64,000 bases of DNA. Source: Candidatus Tepidiaquacellales bacterium UBA2330. Lineage in GTDB: Bacteria; Bacteroidota; Ignavibacteria; Tepidaquicellales; Tepidaquicellaceae. Both the position numbers and the translations under genes were made by a program. The DNA lies in the NCBI GenBank assembly GCA_002344965.1, contig DDUU01000021.1, positions 19,061 through 83,060 on the forward strand, read 5' to 3'. This document shows positions 35,424 through 43,060 of this stretch, one piece after another; within the stretch, counting starts at the first letter, position 1; each line of letters opens with the position of its first letter. Under the pieces are notes generated by a model that saw only the letters and a list, made by a program, of their open reading frames with translations, had not been told where the DNA came from and ran no database searches.

Positions 35424-36869
35424 TTACTTTAACAACATCATACGTTTCACCTGTATTGCGTCTCCTGTCTCCAGACTGTAAAAATATACTCCGCTCGGAT
35501 ATTTACTTCCGTCAAATTCCACTGAATAATTTCCTGAGTTTTGTTTTTCACTTACTAATGTGACTGCTGTATTTCCTAAAATACTATATACTTTTAACGT
35601 AACCATACCGGATGTTTGTAATTCGTAACTGATAATAGTTTTCGGATTAAACGGATTCGGAAAATTCTGCTTAAGATTAAATGCTTCCGGAAAGCTAACT
35701 GTATTTATATTAGACATTCCTACAACAGTATTTGCAATATTTAAGCTTCCCGGTCCGCCATAAGCGCCAATATCATTTCGTATAGTTCCTCTTGAGGGCC
35801 ATTTGGCATTTGCAGGATTATTCTGATCAGGAGGATCGTTATAAACAGCACTCGAGTCGCCTCTGTCAGCGCACGGAGATCCCGGTCTCAGAAAGTAGTT
35901 TGTAGTATCAAAGTCAGGATTTTCATTTATGTTTCCTGCTCCGTTGTATCCGCCTTCCACATTACAATATCTTACGGTAAAATTTCCGCTTGCAATCTGT
36001 ACATTATTCGGAGATCTGTTGCCCCATATAATATTATTTCTGAAAGCTGCTACTACGCCGCCGTTACCATATATACCGGGATTTCCAGTGACTGCAGAAT
36101 TATTTACAATAGTATTATTTATTATAGTAATTGATCTTGTGTTAAATCCGTTTATCCAGATACCTGAGCCTGCGCCGAAATCCATCGAACCAAAATTATT
36201 GAAAATAATATTATTTTTATAATCGCCTCCGGTATAATTCAGTACTACACCTGCTCCGTATCTTGCCGAATTACTTGTAACAATGTTATTGTAAAACCTC
36301 GGGTAACTGTCACCGATCCTGACTCCGCCGCCGCCTGTGCTTATTACTCCGCCTGTAACCGCTGAATTACCGGTAATTACATTATTCTGAATTACAGGTC
36401 TGGAATACTGAACAAGAATACCTCCTCCTTCCCTGAAAATTCCTGCACCATGTTCGTCCATCCATTTTGTTCCCGTACCGCCTGTCAGAGTGAAACCCTG
36501 GAGCACGGTTGTTGAATCTTCATTGTTGTTTATTATCACGCAGCTACCTGTATCTGGATGAACCGGACTGCCTCCGTTGATAATCGTATTCTGAATGAAG
36601 TTCAGATCGTGGTTCAGATAATAAAGACTTGTCAGGACAATTCTTTTTCCTCTGAAGTTAATATTCTCCTGATATACGCCCGGCTGAACCAGCACTGTAT
36701 CACCGTTTACTGATGCATTTATTGCTGACTGAATTCCGGGATATTGGGATGGTACATTTAAAATGTTTGCAGATACACCTGATATTGAGGCAAATATCAC
36801 AGTCAAAATTAATACTATGTTTTTCATTTTATATAAATTTTTATTAAAAGTTTTTATACAGTTAGACAT
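35424..36869 (-). CDS. Secreted right-handed beta-helix protein with T9SS sorting domain
   Basis: 481 residues. The start at 36869 adds 14 residues before MKNIVLILTVIF; the inner Met at about 36827 gives the cleaner signal peptide. The body is a parallel beta-helix with repeating rungs (NNVITGNSAVTGG, NNIVTSNSARYGAG, NNTIVNNSAVTGN), beginning with VPSQYPGIQSAINASVNGDTVLV as in pectate-lyase-like DUF1565 proteins. Catalytic residues for a polysaccharide lyase are not evident. The last ~80 residues are a type A T9SS domain (NFPNPFNPKTIISYEL, SGVYFYSLETG, KRMMLLK). It is likely a surface protein binding or cutting polysaccharide. Confidence 0.9.
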   Translation of the reverse strand: MSNCIKTFNKNLYKMKNIVLILTVIFASISGVSANILNVPSQYPGIQSAINASVNGDTVLVQPGVYQENINFRGKRIVLTSLYYLNHDLNFIQNTIINGGSPVHPDTGSCVIINNNEDSTTVLQGFTLTGGTGTKWMDEHGAGIFREGGGILVQYSRPVIQNNVITGNSAVTGGVISTGGGGVRIGDSYPRFYNNIVTSNSARYGAGVVLNYTGGDYKNNIIFNNFGSMDFGAGSGIWINGFNTRSITIINNTIVNNSAVTGNPGIYGNGGVVAAFRNNIIWGNRSPNNVQIASGNFTVRYCNVEGGYNGAGNINENPDFDTTNYFLRPGSPCADRGDSSAVYNDPPDQNNPANAKWPSRGTIRNDIGAYGGPGSLNIANTVVGMSNINTVSFPEAFNLKQNFPNPFNPKTIISYELQTSGMVTLKVYSILGNTAVTLVSEKQNSGNYSVEFDGSKYPSGVYFYSLETGDAIQVKRMMLLK

Positions 36870-37121
36870 TTATTAAAACAGCCTGTGACAATTCCGTAAA
36901 ATATTAAATGTTTAATCTGAATTCGGTCGGATATTTCTAACAGAAGTTTATAATATTGTTTTATATAAAATTGATTTTAATTATTTTGAAAAGTATTTCA
37001 ACAATAAATTTAAAAATATTGTTGATGTCCGTTTCTCATTTACCATATCATAATGTTCTATATCCGAAAATTAAAATCCAGATCATTAAATAAAGTTATT
37101 AAAATTTAAACTACGCCCGGC

Positions 37122-38486
37122 ATGTCAAAAGTAAAGACAAAGTATGTATGTCAAAACTGCGGATACTCTTCGGTAAGATGGAGCGGAAAGTGTCCGGATT
37201 GCGATAACTGGAATACCTTAGCGGAAGAAATACAAAGCACCGGAAACCGGAATAATCCCAATCTTAAAAATGTAAAAATTAATAACGGTTCTTACAGACT
37301 TATCTCTGAGATTGATTCTGTAAATGAATTAAGGACACTGACTCACATTTCTGAACTGGACCGGGTACTCGGCGGCGGAATAGTGGATAGTTCGGTAATT
37401 CTTATCGGAGGAGATCCCGGTATAGGCAAGTCAACTCTCATGCTTCAGCTTGCCGAAAAGGTCAGCAATAAAAAAATTCTTTATGTCAGCGGTGAGGAAT
37501 CCGCAGCGCAGATCAAACTTCGTTCAGACAGATTAAATTATAATCTGGTAAATTTTTATATTCTTTCCGAAACTAATCTTGATATTATACAGGCAGTAAT
37601 AGAAAAAGAAGTTCCGGATATTGTTGTCGTTGATTCCATTCAGACTGTATTCAGACCTGAGATAGAAAGCGCGCCGGGAACAGTTTCTCAGCTGCGCGAA
37701 TCTACAGCTCTGCTTATGTATCTCGCAAAAAAAAATAATTTTTCCGTATTCATTGTAGGGCATATTACAAAAGAAGGGATGATAGCCGGACCTAAAGTAC
37801 TGGAACATATGGTGGACGTGGTATTGCAGTTCGAAGGTGAAAGAACTCATTCTTTCAGGATACTAAGAGGAATTAAAAACAGATTCGGATCTACAAATGA
37901 GATCGGGATTTTTGAAATGACTGATGCGGGACTAAAGGAGGTTTTAAATCCGAGCGAAGTATTTCTTTCGCAGAGAAATTACGGCGCATCGGGATGTGTT
38001 ATCTCCTCTTCTGTTGAAGGCACAAGACCAATACTTATTGAGGTTCAGGCGCTGGTAACATCTTCAAACTACGGTATCCCGCAGCGCACATCAATGGGTT
38101 TTGATTATAAAAAGCTAAACATAATAGTGGCAGTTCTTGAAAAAAAACTCGGTATCTTTCTCAATAAATATGATATTTTTGTTAATATAGCGGGAGGCAT
38201 TAAAATAGAAGAACCTGCAACCGACCTTGCAGTTGCGATGAGTATATACTCATCTTTCAGGGATATTCCTGTAGATTCGGAAACTGTACTTCTTGGAGAA
38301 ATCGGATTATCGGGAGAGGTGAGGACAATTTCTTACGCTGAAAGAAGAATTACAGAAGCGGCAAAGCTCGGTTTCAAAAAGATCATCATTCCAAAAGGAA
38401 ATCTGAAGAATATAAATTTAAAAAAATTCAAAGCTGAGATCATCGGTACCGAAAAAATTTCCGATGCGGTAGATAAATTATTCTGA
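37122..38486 (+). CDS. radA: DNA repair protein RadA (Sms)
   Basis: 454 residues. The N-terminal zinc finger is C10-x2-C13...C24-x2-C27. The RecA-like ATPase has Walker A GGDPGIGKST (Lys103), DIVVVDSIQTV as Walker B, and the RadA-specific KNRFG motif (IKNRFGSTNEIG). A LonP-like C-terminal domain ends the protein (GLSGEVRTISYAERRITEA). It drives branch migration of recombination intermediates. It appears monocistronic, with a good terminator right after it. Confidence 0.96.
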   Translation: MSKVKTKYVCQNCGYSSVRWSGKCPDCDNWNTLAEEIQSTGNRNNPNLKNVKINNGSYRLISEIDSVNELRTLTHISELDRVLGGGIVDSSVILIGGDPGIGKSTLMLQLAEKVSNKKILYVSGEESAAQIKLRSDRLNYNLVNFYILSETNLDIIQAVIEKEVPDIVVVDSIQTVFRPEIESAPGTVSQLRESTALLMYLAKKNNFSVFIVGHITKEGMIAGPKVLEHMVDVVLQFEGERTHSFRILRGIKNRFGSTNEIGIFEMTDAGLKEVLNPSEVFLSQRNYGASGCVISSSVEGTRPILIEVQALVTSSNYGIPQRTSMGFDYKKLNIIVAVLEKKLGIFLNKYDIFVNIAGGIKIEEPATDLAVAMSIYSSFRDIPVDSETVLLGEIGLSGEVRTISYAERRITEAAKLGFKKIIIPKGNLKNINLKKFKAEIIGTEKISDAVDKLF

Positions 38487-38518
38487 ACTCATATTATCCG
38501 GTTCCGCCGCATCCTGCT

Positions 38519-38540
38519 AAAAACCATTAAAATGGTTTTT
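38519..38540. terminator. Bidirectional rho-independent terminator
   Basis: A perfect 10-bp stem, AAAAACCATT / AATGGTTTTT, with a 2-base AA centre, sits between the converging radA and GntR-family genes. The A and T ends give U-tracts in both directions. The tight loop means the closing pairs probably open in RNA. Confidence 0.75.
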
Positions 38541-38545
38541 ACCCC

Positions 38546-39181
38546 TCAGTTAGGTCTCCCCTCCAGCAATATTTCCTTCATCTCAGTTATAAAATTAATC
38601 CATAACTCTATCGCCTCTTCTCCCTTTTTCTCTTCACAAAGTTTTATAAATTCTCTGTGTATATCTATTTTAAATTTTGTATTCTTTTCGCTTTCAAAAA
38701 ATTCATTGAGCAGTCTTATACTCTGACTGTATATATCATTTATAATTTTCATAGACATTTCCAGCTTTGCAGGTGAATATATTATCTTTGCAAATTCCCA
38801 GACAAGATAACTCGACTCACAGTATTCATCGCAGTTTTCTATCTTATCAAGTACTGCGTGAGCTTTTTTATATACGCTTTTTGTATATTTCGGGATGGCT
38901 TTTCTCAGAATATACGGAGCAAGAAGCAGATATATATCGCCATTTTCTATTATATTACTCCTGAGAATTTTTTTAACAAAGCTCCCTCTGTTAAGAATTA
39001 TCTCAATGTATCCCTCGTTTTCTAAAATTCTGAAAGCTTCTCTCACAGGGACTCTGCTCACTTTTAAATTTCTTGCAACAGATGCTTCGGTTATATGGAA
39101 TCCTTCTTTCAGAATTCCGTTGGTTATGTCTTTTCTTAACTGAATAACAATTTTCTGAACGATGAGACTGGCGGTTATCAT
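38546..39181 (-). CDS. GntR-family transcriptional regulator (FadR/FCD subfamily)
   Basis: 211 residues. The N-terminal winged helix (~8-75: LRKDITNGILKEGFHITEASVARNLKVSRVPVREAFRILENEGYIEI) matches the GntR signature. The C-terminal all-helical domain (~80-205) resembles the FCD ligand-binding domain, although its metal-binding Asp/His set is not complete by eye. Such proteins usually sense organic acids and repress a nearby catabolic operon, but no such operon adjoins it. The only divergent neighbour is the T9SS LVIVD protein, 185 bases away. Confidence 0.85.
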   Translation of the reverse strand: MITASLIVQKIVIQLRKDITNGILKEGFHITEASVARNLKVSRVPVREAFRILENEGYIEIILNRGSFVKKILRSNIIENGDIYLLLAPYILRKAIPKYTKSVYKKAHAVLDKIENCDEYCESSYLVWEFAKIIYSPAKLEMSMKIINDIYSQSIRLLNEFFESEKNTKFKIDIHREFIKLCEEKKGEEAIELWINFITEMKEILLEGRPN

Positions 39182-39366
39182 TTTCGACTGCTTTTATGTT
39201 CTTTAATTTGTTCCTTTTGATTTCTTCTTGTTTAGAAAATAAACAATAGATGATTTAATATCAAAATATTAAATGCGCTCCTTGAGAATATTTCTTATTT
39301 ATAGTTTTTTTTAAAAATCAATAATTTTATATTATAAAAATTAAAACAGAATCTCAAATTATTATA

Positions 39367-40728
39367 ATGAAAAAAGTAGTTACTATAATTCTATTTCTTG
39401 CTTCAATTTCACCAAGTTATTCCCAATCCGTTTCTAATATGCAGAAGCTCGGAGGAGCTAATGAATTCACTTCAGGCGGAACTCCCTCCGGCTGGCATTA
39501 TGCTGCATGCTGGGGTTATGTCGCGGACGGAAGAGAATACGCTATCATCGGACACTATGCAGGTACAACAGTTTACGATGTTACAAATCCGTCTAATATT
39601 ACTAACAAAGGCACTGTCCCGGGTCCGGGATCATTTTATAATTACAGGGAAATGAAAACTTATTCTCACTACCTGTATATAGTTTCCGAAGGCGGCTCCG
39701 GCGTTCAGATCGTAGACCTGCAATATCTTCCCGATTCTATCAGCTTTGTAAAAAATTATACATTCCCGGGTTATACAAGATCTCATTCCATTTCTCAGGA
39801 CGGAAGATTCCTTTATCTTAACGGCGGAAATTACAATAACGGCGGGGTTTTTATTCTCGATCTGCTCGATCCGGTAAATCCCGTAAAGAGAGGTCAGTGG
39901 GGAACAAGATACGTACATGACTGCTTTGTCAGAAATGATACTATCTATGCTGCTGCTATCAGTTCCGGTCACATGGTTTTTCTGAATGCTGTAAATAAGG
40001 ATTCTATAAAATTTATCCGCGAATTTACTTACCCGTCAGCTGTAACACATAATGCTTGGACTACTGACGACAGAAGAATTCTCGTTACTACAGACGAAGG
40101 CGGAACTAATCACGCCATTCTCTGGGACATTTCTGATTTCTCAAATCAAATCCGGCTTTCCGAAATTACTCCGTATGACGGAGCGTCAATGGTTCACAAT
40201 GCTTACATTAAAGGAGATTCGCTTTACCTTGCGCATTACAGAGCAGGTGTAATTGTATATGATATATCAAATCCGCTTACTCCGGCTGAAGTCGGACATT
40301 ATGACACTTATCCCGGCGTTAACAGCACCGCTTTTCAGGGATGCTGGAATGTCTATCCGTATCTGCCTTCGGGAAATATTATTGCAAGCGATATAGCTAC
40401 AGGTCTCTACGTTCTTAAGCTCGGCAAGACAACTTCAATTAATAATCAGAATGTAGAGTCCGCTGATAATTTTAATCTGATGCAGAATTATCCGAACCCG
40501 TTTAATCCTTTGACAAATATTACTTACTATCTGCCTAAGCAGGAGTATGTTAAAATCACTGTTTCAGATGAACTCGGCAGACAGGTCGCTGTGCTCGTTA
40601 ATGAAGTTCAGCAGAAAGGCAGCTACTCTGCAGAATTCAAAGCAGACGGGCTTGCGTCAGGCGTTTACTATTACACAATCAATGCAGGTAAATTTGTTTC
40701 AACAAAAAAAATGGTTTTAACAAAATAA
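39367..40728 (+). CDS. Secreted choice-of-anchor-B / LVIVD-repeat protein with T9SS sorting domain
   Basis: 453 residues. A signal peptide (~1-19, ending SYSQ) is followed by propeller-type LVIVD-like repeats (YVADGREYAIIGHYAGTTVYDVTNPSN, SGVQIVDLQYLPDS, GGVFILDLLDPVNPV, AGVIVYDISNPLTPAEVG). The repeat pattern and order match the choice-of-anchor B family found in surface proteins. The C-terminal ~80 residues are a type A T9SS domain (NYPNPFNPLTNITYYL, SGVYYYTINAG, KKMVLTK). The ligand is unknown. A strong terminator follows. Confidence 0.88.
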   Translation: MKKVVTIILFLASISPSYSQSVSNMQKLGGANEFTSGGTPSGWHYAACWGYVADGREYAIIGHYAGTTVYDVTNPSNITNKGTVPGPGSFYNYREMKTYSHYLYIVSEGGSGVQIVDLQYLPDSISFVKNYTFPGYTRSHSISQDGRFLYLNGGNYNNGGVFILDLLDPVNPVKRGQWGTRYVHDCFVRNDTIYAAAISSGHMVFLNAVNKDSIKFIREFTYPSAVTHNAWTTDDRRILVTTDEGGTNHAILWDISDFSNQIRLSEITPYDGASMVHNAYIKGDSLYLAHYRAGVIVYDISNPLTPAEVGHYDTYPGVNSTAFQGCWNVYPYLPSGNIIASDIATGLYVLKLGKTTSINNQNVESADNFNLMQNYPNPFNPLTNITYYLPKQEYVKITVSDELGRQVAVLVNEVQQKGSYSAEFKADGLASGVYYYTINAGKFVSTKKMVLTK

Positions 40729-40794
40729 TTATTCTGACTTCAGGTTTTAACAACTGAGTTATTACAAAATTTATTTTCTGACTTATTAGATTAT

Positions 40795-40849
40795 AAACCC
40801 CGCTCTGAATTTTCACTATACTATAAGCGTGAAACTGCCGGCGGGGTTT
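40795..40849 (+). terminator. Rho-independent terminator with nested stem
   Basis: The outer 9-bp stem AAACCCCGC / GCGGGGTTT encloses a second 6-bp stem TTTCAC / GTGAAA. TTTTTATATTTTTT follows immediately. It ends the LVIVD-repeat gene transcript, 66 bases after its stop and before ppk1. Confidence 0.85.
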
Positions 40850-40893
40850 TTATATTTTTTTAAATTCAAATCAGCTTTACTGTATAATTTTAT

Positions 40894-42978
40894 ATGAGCA
40901 AATACAAACTCTTTAACCGCGAACTGAGCTGGCTTTCATTTAACCACCGGGTCTTGCAGGAGGCGCAGGATTATAATGTACCGCTGATGGAAAGAGTTAA
41001 ATTCCTCGCAATATTCTCTTCCAATCTCGAGGAGTTTTTCAGAGTAAGGGTCGCATCTTTAAGATCGCTTCTTGAGCTGAAAAAAAAATCCCGTAAAGAA
41101 CTGGATTTTGATCCGGAAGACTTGCTTAAGAAAATTCATAAGAAAGTAGATGAACTTCAGTTCCTGTTAGGTAAAATTTTTAACGGAGAAATCTTACCCG
41201 CTTTAAATGTTCACAATATTTTTATAAAAAATGAAACAGAACTTAATGAAGAGCAGAAAATTTTTGTAAAAGAGTTTTTTTATGAAAGAGTTCAGCCTTT
41301 TATTAGCCCGATGGCGCTGGTTAAAAAAAAGATCAGTCCCTTCCTGAAGACAGGCGCTCTTTACCTTGCCGTAAGAATGACTTCGGTTAACAAAACAAAA
41401 AATAAAATTAAAAATAAATCAGGGAATAAGAACGTAAAGAAAAGATTTGTAAATGCTATGGTTGATATTCCGACAGATAAACTTCCGAGATTTATTGTAC
41501 TGCCGTCCGCCCCGAATGAAATAAATGTTATTTTTCTTGATGATATTATCAGATTTTCTCTCAGTAAGATATTTAAAGATTACAAGATTGAAGAAACGGT
41601 TTCCGTAAAGCTTACCCGTGATGCAGAGCTTTATATTGATGACGAATTTACAGGCAGTCTGCCGGATAAGATAAAAAAGAATTTAAGCAAAAGATTAACA
41701 GGCGCTCCGAGCAGGTTTTTGTATGATAAAAATATTTCAAAGGAGTTTCTCATATTTCTTAAAGAATCTCTTTCACTGAAAAACCAAGATCTTATACCGG
41801 GAGCAAGATATCATAATTTCAGCGACTTTTTTAATCTGCCTCATCATTATATAAAAGAACTTGAATTTGAAAAACTCAGACCTCTTAATATCAAAGCAAC
41901 GGATTCATTTAGAAATATTTTTGACGCAGTAAGAAAAGAAGATATTCTTCTGCATTTTCCTTATCAGTCGTTTGATCAGGTAATTAAATTTTTTGAGACC
42001 GCTTCCACTGATGAAAATGTAACGGAAATTAAAATCACATTATACCGCGCCGCGAAGAATTCGGCAATTGTCAGCGCTTTACTGAATGCGCTTAATAACG
42101 GAATTAAAGTAACTGTCTTTGTTGAAATAAAAGCCCGGTTCGATGAAGAGCTTAATCTGGAATACGCTGATGTTTTAAAAAAATCCGGCGCTGAAATTAT
42201 TTACAGCATTCCCGGTCTGAAAGTTCATGCTAAACTTGCTCTCGTCATTAGAAAAGAAAATAAATCCCTGAAAAATTACTGCTATCTCTCCACCGGAAAT
42301 TTTAATGAGAACACTTCAAAAATATATACCGATTTCGGATTTTTTACTTCGGATGAAAATATTACAAATGAAATCTCTGAACTCTTTAAATATCTCGAAG
42401 GCAGACTGAAAAATCCTGAATTCAAACATGTCCTTGTCGCACAGTTCAATATGAAAAAGGAATTTCTTAAACTCATCGGAAATGAAATAAAAAATGCGTT
42501 AGAAGGCAAAGCCGCTTCCATACTGATCAAACTCAACAGTCTGGAAGACAAAAAGATGATTGAAAAACTTTACGAAGCGGGTAAAGCCGGAGTAAAAATA
42601 AATATTATTGTAAGAGGGGTCTGCTGTCTGATACCGGGCGTAAAAGGATTGAGCAAGAATATTTCCGCAGTTAGTATAGTCGGCAGATTCCTTGAGCACA
42701 GCAGAGTATATGTGTTTCATAACAACGGTGATGAGAAAATATATTTATCCTCAGCTGACTGGATGAAACGAAATCTAAGCAGAAGGATTGAAACCGCTTT
42801 TCCCGTTTATGACAAAGATCTGAAAAAAGAAATTCTGGACCTGATGGAGATTCAGCTAAGCGACAATGTAAAGTCACGGATCATCGACGCTCATCAGACA
42901 AATAAATTCAGACAAAATGAATCCGGAAAAAATATCAGCTCCCAAATAGAATCCTATGAATATCTGAAAAGATTTTGA
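40894..42978 (+). CDS. ppk1: Polyphosphate kinase 1
   Basis: Reversibly makes long-chain polyphosphate from ATP. 694 residues, normal for PPK1. The N-domain has FNRELSWLSFNHRVLQEAQD and FLAIFSSNLEEFFRVRVA. The catalytic domains carry the autophosphorylated His445 (LKVHAKLAL), the adjacent STGNFNENTSKIYTDFG, and the second His/Arg set near FLEHSRVYVFHN and RRIETAFPV. A Lys/Asn-rich insertion (NKTKNKIKNKSGNKNVKKR) lies in the head domain. It has its own promoter region after a strong terminator. Confidence 0.97.
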   Translation: MSKYKLFNRELSWLSFNHRVLQEAQDYNVPLMERVKFLAIFSSNLEEFFRVRVASLRSLLELKKKSRKELDFDPEDLLKKIHKKVDELQFLLGKIFNGEILPALNVHNIFIKNETELNEEQKIFVKEFFYERVQPFISPMALVKKKISPFLKTGALYLAVRMTSVNKTKNKIKNKSGNKNVKKRFVNAMVDIPTDKLPRFIVLPSAPNEINVIFLDDIIRFSLSKIFKDYKIEETVSVKLTRDAELYIDDEFTGSLPDKIKKNLSKRLTGAPSRFLYDKNISKEFLIFLKESLSLKNQDLIPGARYHNFSDFFNLPHHYIKELEFEKLRPLNIKATDSFRNIFDAVRKEDILLHFPYQSFDQVIKFFETASTDENVTEIKITLYRAAKNSAIVSALLNALNNGIKVTVFVEIKARFDEELNLEYADVLKKSGAEIIYSIPGLKVHAKLALVIRKENKSLKNYCYLSTGNFNENTSKIYTDFGFFTSDENITNEISELFKYLEGRLKNPEFKHVLVAQFNMKKEFLKLIGNEIKNALEGKAASILIKLNSLEDKKMIEKLYEAGKAGVKINIIVRGVCCLIPGVKGLSKNISAVSIVGRFLEHSRVYVFHNNGDEKIYLSSADWMKRNLSRRIETAFPVYDKDLKKEILDLMEIQLSDNVKSRIIDAHQTNKFRQNESGKNISSQIESYEYLKRF

Positions 42979-43030
42979 CTGCGCCGGGGAAAGTTTTTAG
43001 GTTAGAAATTATATCAATTTTAAAAATATA

Positions 43031-43058
43031 AGCGGACTGAAAATTATGAACAGCCGCT
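43031..43058 (+). terminator. Possible terminator after ppk1
   Basis: AGCGG-a-CTG and CAG-CCGCT pair as an 8-bp stem with one bulged A, followed by TGTTTACTTTTC. It lies between ppk1 and the converging cyclase-ATPase gene. The T-tract is weak. Confidence 0.35.
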
Positions 43059-43060
43059 GT